Assembly: GCA_037178855.1 (NCBI GenBank)
Contig: JASJZC010000006.1
Location: forward strand, 4,836,001-4,900,000
DNA length: 64,000 nt
Source of the DNA: Oscheius sp. JU75
Taxonomy: Eukaryota; Nematoda; Chromadorea; Rhabditida; Rhabditidae
Direction: 5' to 3'
Positions 22,073 to 33,741 of this stretch are shown piece by piece. Numbering within the stretch: position 1 is the stretch's first letter; the number at the start of each line of letters is the position of its first letter. The notes beneath the pieces are model-generated. The model was not told where the DNA came from. It saw only the letters and a program-made list of their open reading frames with translations, and made no database searches. The translations under genes and the position numbers were made by a program.

Positions 22073-22121
22073 CAGCACGTGTTAGTCTCTGTGTGAACAA
22101 CTCCACTCTCTCTTAGGCAAC

Positions 22122-22688
22122 ATGCTCCTCCTAGCCATCGTTGGCCTCGTTTCTCTGACAACTGCCTGGCCTGTCTTCGATGAGAATCGCATAGAGGAGA
22201 CGACGACGGAGGTGGCTGAAGTAACGACGGTGGAAGCGACTACTTCGAATAGAGTCACGGACTTCTTCGAGCAGAAGGTGGGTCAAAGCTAGACCGGCTC
22301 ATGAACGATCCTCTTAGCTCGGATCAGTTCTAGTCTTGTTCCAGTAGAAACATACTAACAGCCTTTGACTTATAGGTAAATGAGATGGCCGGTGTGAGCT
22401 GCGAGGTTTGCTTGAAGGCCATCTACGGTATCAACTACAATGTTATCAGACTCAAGGTATCTTTTCTCAGTTCGAACTCAATCACTCAACTCTTAGAAAG
22501 CCGCCGAGGACATGGTGAGACAGGACTGTGAGGCTCTCTTCCACGGAAACGGTGAATACATAGCCAGATGTATTCGAGTAGTGGTCGAGAAGATTGAGCA
22601 CTACTATGATAAGGTCGAGCCCATGATCGACACTAGAAACCTATGTGTCAAGATGCGAATGTGTGCTCCGCAGACGAAGAAGGAGTAG
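22122..22688 (+). CDS. Secreted saposin-like (SapB) protein
   Basis: Three exons: 22122-22277, 22376-22456 and 22497-22688, all in phase. A signal peptide (MLLLAIVGLVSLTTAWP) is followed by a Thr/Glu-rich spacer (EETTTEVAEVTTVEATTSN), then one SapB domain with six cysteines spaced as in the family: SCEVCLKAI, DCEALF, RCIRVVVEKI, NLCVKMRMC. Nematode proteins of this type (caenopore/spp group) bind or permeabilise membranes in the gut, but here the role is inferred from fold only. AATAAA at 22754 follows the stop. Confidence 0.85.
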
Positions 22689-23130
22689 TAGTTGCTGAAG
22701 CGAAGACGACTGGTTTTCATTGTGATGGCTTTAATTGTTGAGTTTTGGGTACTAATAAAGCATAATTCCATCTTTCTGTCATTCTGGATCCATCCAACAC
22801 CGTCAGAATTATTGTCGTACGGAATGCCATCCCACATTCAAATATTGCGTACATATTTTCTTGCTCACGCCATCATGCACTTTCTACAGCTGTTTTCTTG
22901 ACACCGTTCTCGGCCTTTTCTCTCCGTTTCTTCCCATATTTTAGATGTATTCTTACATCGGGAAAGTACGTTTAGTTGATTCAAGACTTTTCTGAATCTC
23001 TGCTGACGGAAAAGGCGTTTAAAAATGTAATATTTTCGAACAGACGCGCTGTTCGTATCCTTTTCATTTCTTCATTTGTTTTACCTTAATTCTCACTCAT
23101 TATTCACGCAAAAAACAAGCAATTTACAGA
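22689..23130. other. Spacer between the saposin-like gene and ELP3
   Basis: Carries the 3' UTR and poly(A) signal (AATAAA, 22754-22759) of the saposin-like gene and the 5' flank of ELP3. No other feature seen. Confidence 0.5.
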
Positions 23131-25094
23131 ATGGTGACGGCGGATACAAGCGGCCGCTCAACTCGAGAACTGATGCAGATGGCCATTAACGAGATCGTCG
23201 CCAACCTGATCGAGTCTCATCGCGCAGCCAAAGATGTCAATTTGAATCGTCTAAAGTGTCTTGTGGGTCCGGCTCCTATCGTTTTTACTTTTTCCAATTC
23301 AGATTTCTCAAAAGTATGGGCTCAGTACACAGCCGAAACTCGTGGATATAATTGCCGGAGTCCCCGTCGACTTCAAGGAAGCTCTTTTGCCCAAATTGAA
23401 AGCAAAACCGGTCAGGACTGCCTCAGGAATCGCCGTCGTGGCAGTCATGAGCAAGCCACATCGCTGTCCACACATCAATTTCACCGGGAACATTTGTGTC
23501 TACTGCCCTGGTCAGTTTTACTCGTTTTTGAGAAAGAAAGCACTTGCTTCAGGTGGTCCAGATTCTGATTTCGAGTATTCTACACAGAGTTATACCGGAT
23601 ATGAGCCGACGAGTATGCGGGCGATCAGAGCCAGGTTTTTTTGCCATTTAAGAGAAAAATTTCCAAGTTTAGGTACAATCCATATCTACAGACGAGAGGA
23701 AGAATCACCCAGTTGGCCAATCTGGGACATTCCATCGATAAGGTAGGTTTTCCCGAAAATCTCAACAAATTTAACTTTTTAGGTCGAATTCATCGTGATG
23801 GGAGGCACCTTCATGTCTCTCCCTGAAGACTACCGCGACTTTTTCATCCGAAACCTCCACGATGCCTTGAGTGGACACACCTCTGCCAATGTCAAGGAAG
23901 CCGTTGCCTTTTCCGAGCGGAGCAAGATGAAATGTATCGGAATTACCATCGAGACTCGTCCAGACTACTGTCTCCCTCGTCACTTAAACGATATGCTCCT
24001 CTACGGCTGTACTCGTCTCGAAATTGGCGTTCAGTCGACGTATGAAGATGTGGCGAGAGATACAAACAGAGGACACACGGTATTTTTTAATTTACTTCCT
24101 CGCTTTCAAGGAAAAGTTAAGGTTCAAAGCGTATGTGAGACGTTCCACATGTCGAAGGACACAGGCTACAAGGTGGTCATTCACATGATGCCGGATTTGC
24201 CAAATGTTGGACTCGAAAGAGACATGGAACAGTTTGTCGAGCTTTTCCAGGTTTTTCTCTACCTTTTGTTATCTGAAAAACTTTCAGAACCCAGATTTCC
24301 GCCCTGATGGTCTTAAACTCTACCCGACGCTGGTGATTCGCGGCACCGGACTCTACGAGCTGTGGAAGAACGGAAAGTATAAAAGTTATCAGCCGTCAGT
24401 TCTTGTGGATCTTATCGCGCGAATCCTGGCCCTGGTTCCGCCATGGACGAGAGTCTACAGAGTACAGAGAGATATTCCAATGCCGCTGGTCTCTTCCGGA
24501 GTTGAACACGGAAATCTGAGAGAACATGCCTTAGCTAGAATGAAACAGCTCGGTCTGGCTTGCAGGGACGTGAGGACTAGAGAAGTTGGAATCCAGGTAA
24601 TTTTTATATCTTTTCAAATGTTCAATTCATTCGCCTTTACAGGAAATTCACAATAAGATCCGTCCCTACGACGTGGAACTCATTCGACGTGACTATGTGG
24701 CCAATGGCGGCTGGGAGACCTTCTTGGCATATGAGGATCCGAACCAGGATATTCTAATCGGACTGTTGAGACTGCGAAAGATTACAGACAAGGCTCACCG
24801 ACCCGAATTACAGGTACTCCCTGTATTTTAAAACTAACAAGGAATCTTTAGGGTAATGTCTCCGTGGTTCGAGAACTCCACGTGTATGGCTCAGTCGTTT
24901 CGGTGTCGAACCGAGATCCGTCCAAGTTCCAGCATCAGGGCTTCGGTCAGCTTCTGATGGAAGAGGCTTCGAGAATCGCGAAAGAAGAACACGGTTCGAC
25001 TAAGATCGCCGTGATTTCGGGAGTCGGAACACGCGATTATTACAGGAAGCTCGGATACGAACTCGATGGACCCTATATGAGCAAGGATTTGTGA
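23131..25094 (+). CDS. ELP3: Elongator complex protein 3 (ELP3)
   Basis: Catalytic subunit of Elongator, which carries out tRNA wobble-uridine cm5U-type modification. Order of features: [40 protein letters not shown]; radical-SAM cysteines in [119 protein letters not shown]; and a C-terminal acetyltransferase part with [10 protein letters not shown] and [14 protein letters not shown], ending GPYMSKDL. All eight or so introns are phase-consistent; the first uses a GTGGGT donor after NRLKCL. Sequence is highly conserved and looks intact. Confidence 0.96.
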
Positions 25095-25509
25095 ATTTTC
25101 ACGCTGTTTTTGTTACTTTTTTTGTTGAGAAATGTATAATTCTATCAAGTTTCTTTTCCAGTGACCTTTTTATCGGCAGCTACCCAAGATAAACAGTATA
25201 AATGTGATTCAATGGAGTGGGATCGAAGATTTCATATTTCAGATGGCGCACTGGCTCTTGACGGAGTATTTCATGTGGAGGAATCATCATTGAATGTCTT
25301 CTGATCAGAAACTACCGCCGGAAGAGCATAACGATTTAAGATTCTCTTGGAGAAAACATTTGTTGTATTACAAGTTCAGTTTGCGCTTTTGTTTGCTCAT
25401 AACAAAGTTACAAAAAAGTTTCATTAATTGCCAATTCTGACAATTAAAACAACTCGAAGTAAAGCCATTTGTGCCTTCACCACGTCGCGTAGACGGACAC
25501 TCCTTCAAA
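25095..25509. other. Spacer between ELP3 and the pseudokinase gene
   Basis: 415 nt with ELP3 3' UTR and the next gene's 5' flank. No coding exon seen. Confidence 0.5.
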
Positions 25510-27011
25510 ATGAATGAACTTGATGCCGACGAGGTAAGTTCTACTTTCTTGTCTTGTCTACACCAATAGACAGTCAGAATGACCATAGTCTGCTAGAAAA
25601 ACTGACATGGGGAACAATAACCGTGTCAGGGGTCAGAGTGACCAGACAAAGTAGAAAGTCTTGCTTTGGGCATTCTGACAGTTAGGGACAGGGGAATAGA
25701 AAAAAGGCAAAGATACGGGCAGAGACATTCGGAGGTAAGGGCACATTGACAGACAGTGACAGTAGCATGAGAGGATCGGGGCAACTGAAAGAGGCAGAAA
25801 CAGCCTCTGGCTGTAGCATTGAAAGATAGCAAGGAACAGATTCCAAGGCTTTTCGTGAACTACCTCTTATACTCATTGCCAGGATTCAGGTAGAATCTGG
25901 ATCGGCCATGCCACCGCAGCAGGAGGAGAAGGTTCACTTCAAGGGCAAGGCGAAGGAATTTGTGATCCTTAACGGCTTCCCTCACTACCAGGAAGGACAT
26001 GTTCTGGCCAACAGATGTCAGATCTTCGAGAGAATCGGATGGGACGATCGTCTGGGACCGACCTATCTGGCCATGGGACCGGAAGGGAAGGAACTCGTCG
26101 TGCGAGTTGGAAATGAGGAAACACCCGGGGTCAAAATTGAGGCGGCCTTCCTATGCAAAGCCGAGCAGGAACACGAGTGGCCCAAGTTCTCCCAAGTTTA
26201 TTCGATTTTCAACCACGATGACTGCACCTTCCTGACTCTTTTCTTCCGCGGTGGACCTACCCTCCAGCAGTGTCTCGACTTCTCCAAGGGACGCTTCAGC
26301 CACGGAACTGCTGGTCGACTGGCCGGAGATGTCCTCAGTATCATTCGCACTGTTCACAAGGTACGTCTTGCTCTTTATATCTTGTCTGTTTCTCTGTTAG
26401 TGCGCTCATACTTTTCCATGATCTTATCATAACAAAGTCAGATGGGCTACATGCTTCGTTCCCTCGACCTCGAACAGTTCCACCTCTGCGCGGCTTCTCG
26501 TCATCTCTTCATGGCTGACATCTCGGATCTGCGCAAAAGCCAGAAGAAGGTGGAAATGAGCTGGAAGGGTGGTCCATTGTTTGCTCCTTTAGCTGCACAC
26601 AACGATCAGCCAGTTATCTACGAGAGGGACGAGTATGAGGCATGGTTCATGATGTTCGTCTACTTGTTCAAGGGTCTCCCATGGCGTGGCGAGCACCTCG
26701 ACGACATCAAATGGACCAAGATCAAAGCTCTCAACGGCGAGCTGTTCGACGATCTTCCCGAACAGTATCGTCAGATCTACGAGACGATCAACGCGGAGCC
26801 GTCGGACAGGCCGATGAGCGAGGAGGATCTAAACAAGATCGAGAACTGGACGACGGAGATCTGGAAGAAGATTGGAGGTGTCGAAGACCACGAGGACAAC
26901 TACGACTTCGAGCGTGAGCCGACTGACGAAGAACTTCCCCGGTTCGTAGCCGAACGCGTCCCGACCATGGCTCTGATCGCCGAGGAAGAAGAATCCCAGG
27001 ATAATGAGTAG
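25510..27011 (+). CDS. CK1/TTBK-like pseudokinase
   Basis: Exon 1 encodes MNELDADE and splices to VESGSAMPPQQEEKVHFKGK after a 350-nt intron; a start at the internal Met is the alternative. The fold is the casein-kinase-1 type common in nematodes: CQIFERIGWDDRLGPTYLAM stands for the glycine loop, ELVVRVGNEE for the VAIK strand, GYMLRSLDLEQFHLC for the catalytic loop and LFMADISDLRK for DFG. Key residues are absent: Lys of VAIK is Arg, His-Arg-Asp reads Arg-Ser-Leu, and DFG reads ADI. The C-terminus is acidic and ends EEEESQDNE. Catalysis is therefore unlikely; a scaffold or regulatory role is inferred. AATAAA lies at 27031. Confidence 0.86.
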
Positions 27012-28302
27012 ATCTGTCGTCTGTCTTCTCAATAAAGGTTTCAGTTAGTTTTTTGTCTTTCTTTCTAGGGAATACTCTTTACACTTTATAGGTTTCCAGT
27101 CCCCTTATTTTCTGTGCTCTTGTCCAATTGTCGTTTAACCGACTGTTAACTTTGTCAACAGTTTCGACAGACTCAAAACATATCAACAAATTCATTGTGG
27201 CAGTCTTTAGAACAAAAGTTTACAACCACATTTTGCCTTTAGGGTTTCATCATTGTTACCTACAATTTCTACGGGTTCCTCGTTCCCAGGCAGCTCTTCT
27301 GGGAGGTCATTCAAATCTGGGTCTCTGCCATTTTCAAATCCACTCGAGATTGTCCAAAATGAAGCAGGAACTGTGGTAGTTGTAAAGAAAAAAGAGACTA
27401 AGCAGGATAGATCCTGGAAAAGTCTTGTGAAACAGATAGGTGCTTAACAAAAATTTTGAAAGAAGCCAGTAAACATGGACAAAACCTTTCATAACTACCC
27501 GTGCCGGCTGCGTTCCCTCGAGTCCCGTAAACACGCGACCGTCTCCCGCCGACTCTTTTTGCAATGATCCTCGCTCTTTGTCTCAGCTTTTGCAGTAATC
27601 GATCTTTCTAGAACGATTGCTCGTTATGTCTGTCTATATTACATTCCCTCATTCGTCTCTTCTTTATGTAAATCTCTCTTTCGAAATCATTCCAAAAAGC
27701 CTGCGTCTGTTTAACGAGTCTTCAGCGCTATCTCTAACAGCGGCAGTCCTTTTTGATGCTACCGTTCCTGGAGGGATTAGTGAGTAACTTGCTCTTTGAT
27801 AGCGATAAAGAAGCTCGATAGTGGTCATACGGTCCCGCCTCCATATGATCAGTTTTCTAAGGCTTCAAATGCACCGCTCTGCTGTAAATCGAGGGGTCAG
27901 CTTGTAAACAGCCGATCACTTTGTGAGCAAGATGGTTGATCTCTAGTCTCACTTTCCGCTCTTATTTGGATACAGTTTCGAACAAAGACAGTCGTCTCGG
28001 AGTGTTCTTCTCTCTTTTTCTGTCGGGAGACTGTCTGAAGTTTTGAGATTCGCCTCTTGCTCAACCACTTCTCTCACCTCGACTCTAGCTCTGCAGATTT
28101 TCTTTATCCTCACTTGATAACCTTCTAAAGTCTAGTAGTGTCCTTAACGCGTGTCCTCACTATATAACTGCCTCTTCCTCACTATAAAACCCTTCACACC
28201 TCGTGCAAAGGACGCGATGACTAATTGGGACTGCCTTCATTCCCCACCATTCGCCCCTCGCTTCGCTTGCCGATCCACGACTCTATCTTTTCATTTTAGA
28301 CA
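27012..28302. other. Intergenic region and promoter of the first cluster gene
   Basis: No gene is supported. A minus-strand stretch around 27245-27370 reads as an acidic peptide (LPEELPGNEEPVEIVG) for about 55 codons, but no start or splice partner was found. A TATA box lies at 28182. Confidence 0.5.
28182..28190 (+). promoter_or_regulatory. TATA box upstream of the four-transmembrane gene at 28303
   Basis: CTATAAAAC lies about 120 nt before the start codon, preceded by a second TATATAA at 28161. Either could set transcription start. Confidence 0.55.
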
Positions 28303-29117
28303 ATGATCAGCTGGGTCTCAATGGATTCCAAAATCATCTGCTGCCATGGCTTCCGCGTCAGCGCCAAGGCCTATGCCGTCTTCATAAGCCTCGTCTACGG
28401 ATTCTTCTTCGGAGGGATTGTTGCCTTCTTGGTCGCCGGTTCGATCTCGTGTGTTCCGCATGTTGAGGTAGTTTTAACTGTATTAATATTTAAACCCCTT
28501 TTTTAAGATGTGGGCTGCTGGCTTTAGCATTCCCGTCGCCTTCCTCGCTCTGGGTATTATCGGAATCGCATGTCGATGCGAGTGGCTTCTGATTCCATCC
28601 ATGGTTGTCTCTGCCCTTATTGCTGCTCTCTCCTTCATGGTTTCGGCTGCGTCCTTCGCCATCTGCTTCAACATCCAGACTGACCGTCTGGAGTATCTCG
28701 CTGTAGGCTTTCCTGGTTGTTAAATAGGTTTTAATCGAGATGCCTGAAAACATGTTCTGAGCCTAACTGTCACGTTTCAGCAGGACTGTGTCGACATCCG
28801 TCCCTTCATACGGGATCCAGTCACCCACGGAATCGGTAAATGTTGTTCTGTTTAGTCCATCTGATATTTATGGGAAAGATGTGTTTAGGAATATACGACT
28901 CGAGTTCGGAAAAAGACAGTAACCTTAAGGTTTTCGCATGGCGTGCTGCCTAATCGGCGTGCTCTTCTTCTTCTACATCTCCATCCCCGCAAAGATGCTC
29001 GTCGCACTTATCAAGTCCTTCAAGAACATGAAGTCTTACCGTGTCCAATCCGACATCGAACCCTTCTTCCCTAGCGAGAAGATCCTCGCTAATACCGAGG
29101 CTGAAGCACCTGCCTAA
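28303..29117 (+). CDS. LAPTM-like four-transmembrane protein
   Basis: Exon 1 holds MISWVSMDSKIICCHGFRVS, then helix 1 (AYAVFISLVYGFFFGGIVAF). Exon 2 holds helices 2 and 3 (FSIPVAFLALGIIGIACRC; MVVSALIAALSFMVSAASF). A small exon QDCVDIRPFIRDPVTHGIG follows, then the last with helix 4 (MACCLIGVLFFFYISIPAK) and the tail KMLVALIKSFKNMKSYR, ending TEAEAPA. All junctions are in phase. The Cys-Cys motif before helix 1 and the short loop between helices 3 and 4 place it in the cluster family, although its sequence is more conserved-looking and codon use is strongly biased, suggesting higher expression. AATAAA at 29170. Confidence 0.84.
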
Positions 29118-29358
29118 TCCTCATACTGTATATTGCCATGTGTGAACTTTTGTAATTCTCTGAGAACTGAATAAAGGACATGTATCAAGATTAAATTTTA
29201 AATAAATTTATTTAAACTACATACCATACTAAAGTTCCTTATTAGAAGTAAGGACGCACTTGACCGAAGGGTTGGCCGGTGTCACTTTGTTCTTGGCCCC
29301 GTGGATCGCGGTAGATGTCGAACTCACAGATCACTTATCTGGAACTCTTTGTTTCCAA

Positions 29359-29590
29359 TTAATACTTCAAGTCGAGCTTACTGTTCTTGCTCTGGCTAGT
29401 CTCGCCAGTACCTTCCTGTCCTTTGCTCAACAACACTTTTACTCATGCTGTCACTTTTTCGAGTATCTCTGATGTAGAAATGGAGGAAGAGGAACCTACC
29501 CAGTTGAATCGTACCCTTCGGATGAGATTTCTCGTCTTCCAACTGTCTTGCAAGTTTCAGAACATCGAGACGTCCGTTGTAGCTAGCCAT
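29359..29590 (-). CDS. Possible small protein, function unknown
   Basis: A minus-strand frame opens with MASYNGRLDVLKLARQLEDE, helical and charged, and can splice (donor GTAGGT, acceptor AAAAG) to LLSKGQEGTGETSQSKNSK, ending near 29359 after about 55 residues. An alternative donor (GTAAGC) could lead to further exons toward 29231. I do not recognise the family. The composition is protein-like but the splice sites are weak. Confidence 0.35.
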
Positions 29591-29932
29591 GGTTGAAAAC
29601 GAGACGCCGTGTAAAATGAAACATCGTTCTTTTATAATTTCGACATGTTGTGGAGAATCACCATCTTTCGCCAAGAATACTGCGAATCAGAGTAAAAAAA
29701 TATGGAAACCTGAATATTTTAGAGAGAATGAGAAGCTACAGAGTTGGGAGATACTAGTCACTAGGGAGATTTTAAAACCCTCATTCGCTATTTCCAGAGA
29801 ACCGGTGTCAGTCTGTGTAGGAGGATTGTAATGTCAGGTCCCGCCCCAAAAGTCCGCTGACATTTAGCGTAGCCTCATACTTTTCCCTTTTTACTTCGCC
29901 GAAACTCTAAACTTTCCAGATTAGCCGGACCA

Positions 29933-30937
29933 ATGCAAAAGGTTACCCATTGTCTGCCTGGAAATCGCTCGGTTATTGAGACGACGCCTCTCCCTATGAC
30001 GAAACAAGACTATGTGGTCAAGCACAGCTACGTAGGTTATTTCTTGTAGATGGCCATTGAAAACTTTCAGCATCTGGCTATTCTGCTCTGCATCCTCCAG
30101 ACGATTGCCTTGATCTACGTTGCTCGAGATGGACTGCAATCCTTCAATGTCAACGAGGTACATATTCTTTGTGAAGTTTTGTCGCTATATCTTTGTACCA
30201 ATCTGTCTACTCTATCTACGAAAAAGTTTATCGGAGTGAGTCACCGATGATTAAGGTTCTAGAATATCCGATGAGAAATATAAACAAGTCTGATCAAAAG
30301 CTTATTGTACTTTGAATTAGTGAAGCTGAGAACCATGCGTCAGTCGCTGCTCACTCTCAAACAATGGTATGACTAGACATGATGGGAACGTTCAGCGTGC
30401 AAAAAATGGATGACACTGCATTGTGAGTACATAGCGAGTAGAGAACTGTCTCTAAATTTCTCAAAAACTGCAATGAGCCAATATTCAGAAAGTAGTCAGT
30501 TTTAGGGTTTCCGCTGGGGTCTGGCTGCCTTCTTCACCGCCACTTCCGCCATTGCCGTCGTCTTCAAGAAAAGTAAATACCTGCTCCCTACCGTCCTGGG
30601 CTTTGGCGCCATCATCATCTTCTTCTTGCTCATTGCCGTTTACTTCTTTCTCTTTGCCCTCTTCCCGGAATTGTTGCTCCAAATCAAAATGGTAAGTTAT
30701 ACAAACTGATGTGGAAGTCACAAGTTCTAGACATCTCAAGAGTGCAACAACCTCCTGCTAAGAAAACGCTTCGACTACTTCATGAAATCCATCATTGGCT
30801 GTATCAGCTGTCTTGTGGCTGCTGTCTTGACCTCGTGGCCTCTCATGGTCAATATACTCGCCATTCATCAAATGGAGGCTGAGAGGAAGAAGATCAACTT
30901 ATCGATTTCGACTACTTCCAAGAACAGTCCTGCCTAG
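29933..30937 (+). CDS. LAPTM-like four-transmembrane protein
   Basis: Exon 1 runs from MQKVTHCLPGNRSVIETTPM to VVKHSY. A 39-nt intron (GTAGGT...TTTCAG) joins it to HLAILLCILQTIALIYVARD; the nearer AG would leave only 18 nt and is rejected. Later exons give GFRWGLAAFFTATSAIAVVF, a helix LGFGAIIIFFLLIAVYFFLF, and a last exon with SIIGCISCLVAAVLTSWPLM and a basic tail ending SKNSPA. The KHSY exon end is the same as in the paralogues at 31302, 33742 and 46848, which fixes the intron. Four helices, cytosolic ends, function unknown. Confidence 0.8.
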
Positions 30938-31301
30938 ATGGTGCATCAGAATAAATCAGCAATGCAAATGGCCTTTCATGAGCTCAAAGGGAATATCTCT
31001 CTGTCTATTATGCTACCGTACAGCAGACTCTGGGCGTCGCAAATTTGAAGCCGAGTCGCAACGAGAGAGTCGGGCGAGACGGTTCCGAATCGAATCCAAA
31101 TGATGTGAATGAACAATACTGATTCGCTAAAAAACGAAGCTCAATTATTAGAATTTATTCAAACATTATTGTGCATAAATCTCAAGATTTTTTGGCATTG
31201 AGAAAGATCGATTTGGTAAAGTATGATCTCGAAATAATGAAAGAACTAACTTTATTTGCTCTTGGAAAAATTGAGCTTCTTCTGACTGAGAATTAGACAG
31301 T

Positions 31302-32019
31302 CTAGTACTCGGTCTTCTTCAGGTAGTAGTGACTCTTGGAGATGATCTTGTAGGGAACCACAAGAACCAGACCGATGCCGAAGCAGAAAAGACAGTAGAG
31401 GAAGTTGGTTTCGTCGAAGTCTAGAATAATTGATCTGTCTCTACCCCTTCAACCCACTGTGCAGTCCATCGAAATAGGGCTTCGGAACGGCAGTAGTGCG
31501 GTCGACCATGAGAGTTTTGGTGGCTGTTAGGGTCTCGGGATGTGTGCTGAACCAGTATGTCTTCTGATTGATGCCAATCAGGTCGTTGAAGAAGAAAAGG
31601 GCGACGCACAATCCTATGACCACCTCGTAGATGCGCATCATCGGCAACAGGAGCCAGGACCTCTTGGCGATGAGACCACAGCCGAGAAGGAATGTGGCCA
31701 ACACACAGACGCCCCAACGAATGATCTAGAGAATAATTGATGAACGAATAAGTGTAAGATTTACGCAAAAGACAGTGTAGCTCCCCTCAGAGCGGATGTA
31801 TTCGAAGACGAAGAAAGAAAGAATCAGCACCTTGATCAGAGTGAGGCCGATAGTCACGACCTATGAGATGCAGATTTTCGAAGAAGAAGAAGAAACTGAG
31901 ATGTTAATCCTAGTATCAGTCAAAGGCTGAGAGAGTGGCTAAAAACTTACATAGCTGTGAACTCGCTTCTGTCCGATCTTGCAAATGTACGGGGTTTCGG
32001 TCTTCAGATCTATTCCCAT
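31302..32019 (-). CDS. LAPTM-like four-transmembrane protein
   Basis: Starts MGIDLKTETPYICKIGQKRV and the first exon ends at HSY, as in its paralogues. Next are VVTIGLTLIKVLILSFFVFE, then IIRWGVCVLATFLLGCGLIA with KRSWLLLPMMRIYEVVIGLC and a lumenal loop holding THPETLTATKTLMVDRTTA. A 37-nt intron (GTGGGT...TTCTAG) leads to FDETNFLYCLFCFGIGLVLV and the tail SKSHYYLKKTEY. Phases agree throughout. It faces the gene at 29933 tail to tail. A TTTCCAG directly before the start codon could serve as a trans-splice acceptor. Confidence 0.82.
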
Positions 32020-32865
32020 TCTCCTGGAAATTGTTTTAACCAGCGAAATATGAGGAAGAAGAACAAAGACATGGGAGTCAAATAGCCGCAATCGGAATAA
32101 GATGTCTTGTCGTGGTAGTGTTTTCCAGGACAAGACAATTTGGGAGAGATCAACATGTTTACACTTCATCGGGAGAACATCAAGCGTAGGTCGGAGAAAA
32201 CAGATTCGAAAGATGCTTAGCAAGGCTAGTCGTTTCGATCAATACAGCGAAGAGTTTACGAGAACCCTGAAAGAACGGTAAGCAGAAGTCATCCTTTGTT
32301 ACAAGAATAATAGAGGTGAGGAAAGAACTTCTAGGATCAGATAATGTTTATCTATCACTAACTCTCACACGAAATCCCTTTTACCCGCTGATTCAGTCTG
32401 ATTTAAAGGCAAAGGATAGAGATGGCGGGAGATCACTCATCTCTGAGAATTACGCCTCGAGAAATGTCTAGAACCGCGATTTTGTCTCATTTGAGAGCAG
32501 CGGCAAGACGGCTGCGGTTTAGACAAGGACAGCAAATACTCACCTTGATCAGACAATCTTGCGGAAACGCGCATCTTGACAAAGTGTTAGTTGCACAGCT
32601 TCCGATACTCCATCATGGGAAGTAAGGGTTTCCTAAAAATCAGTCAGTTTCGAAAAATGTTCCACTAGAAAAGACCCTATTTGAACTTTCAAAATCCCGA
32701 TGATTCAACCTCTATTCACTCTGTTTCCGTCACCGCTCTGCCCTCGATTTCTAATTAAATTCGATGTATCCATCGTTCCCATTGCCGAATAGTCAAACTA
32801 CTGTACAGCACAGAAAAACTCCCGATGTCTGGTCTAAAAAAGCCTCTTTGCGCATTCGACGAAAA
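32020..32865. other. Divergent spacer between two genes
   Basis: 845 nt between a minus-strand and a plus-strand gene. It presumably holds both promoters. No coding exon or clear TATA box was recognised. Confidence 0.45.
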
Positions 32866-33684
32866 ATGAAGGCTCTCCTGTTCTTTCTCCTCTGTATCCT
32901 GGCGGTATCCGGCCTTGAAGTTGACGTGAGTCTGAAAGAACTCTAATTCCCTCAGGAATCTGAACTTTCAAATTGCCGATTGGCTGAAGGACAAACTTTT
33001 GCCTATTTTTAATGCGTTATATGGGCTATCTCGGTTCGATGGAGAACGATACTCAGTTGAAGAACTTTGAGATCCGGAACTTCTCCTTCTACCACATCCA
33101 GGTGGCCAAACGTCTGTTCCAGCAAGATCCGGAGTTGGAGGCCAAAATGGATAAGCACCTCATCAAGAAAGCTGCTCTGAAGCCGAGAGAGAAGAAGTCG
33201 AGACTCATTGAGAAGATCAGTGCTGGTGCAAGGTACTTCAAGTACCCGCCTCATGATAGGAGAGACAAGAGGGATCTCCAGACATTCAGTGACTGGCTGG
33301 TAAGATATTTTTGGCTCTTTCGACAGAAAAAAAAACGGAACTGAGAAGGTTTTTTCAGCGAACTGTCTCCTTGGTCAATGTGACTCTTCTTCAGTTTTAT
33401 CAAGAAGGTCCTGGATGAGTTTGGATATACCGGAAAGAGAAACAACTACAAGGATATGGGAGCATTTGCTGAGACCAAGTACCCCGACTTTTATGTCTCT
33501 GTAGTTTTTTCAGTTGATATCTTTTAAAAAGTCTTTTGAGCTGTTCGACAGGATCTTCGCTCTCAGCCCTGCTACCAAGGAAAGTGTCATTGGATTTCTG
33601 GGGGTCGTCCACACGCCATACTCTCGAAATTATCACGACTACCAATTTTCGATGGAACTGGATAACGGCGTGAACAGTTTATAA
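32866..33684 (+). CDS. Secreted protein of unknown family
   Basis: A clear signal peptide (MKALLFFLLCILAVSGLEVD) is joined to DKLLPIFNALYGLSRFDGER, then by a 46-nt intron to VAKRLFQQDPELEAKMDKHL and basic sequence up to LQTFSDWL. A roughly 210-nt intron leads to the last exon, LISFKKSFELFDRIFALSPA through QFSMELDNGVNSL. The first acceptor (CTGAAG) is weak; the stronger CCTCAG upstream would give a stop. Alternative reading frames inside the long intron look protein-like, so that part may be an alternative exon. The distal part of the gene lies inside tandem copy A and is repeated, without its 5' half, at 38926-39201. Confidence 0.55.
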
Positions 33685-33741
33685 ATGAAAACTGCATAAA
33701 CACATCTATGTTTCATCACCCCACAAAGTTCAAAAAAAAAT

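Noticed and set aside
27240-27380. Minus-strand acidic frame with LPEELPGNEEPVEIVG
   Set aside because: Reads well for about 50 codons but I could not find a start, partner exon or related protein.
29260-29472. Hydrophobic plus-strand frame near the four-transmembrane cluster
   Set aside because: It overlaps the possible minus-strand small gene, lacks the family motif and has no splice partners.
30032-30049. Apparent 18-nt intron GTAGGTTATTTCTTGTAG in a four-transmembrane gene
   Set aside because: A later acceptor (AACTTTCAG) gives a normal 39-nt intron, keeps the frame and yields the same KHSY exon end as in paralogues.
33500-33512. Apparent 13-nt intron GTAGTTTTTTCAG, conserved in both duplicate copies
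   Set aside because: Using the donor GTAAGAT at 33301 gives one 212-nt intron in phase; conservation between recent duplicates is not independent evidence.
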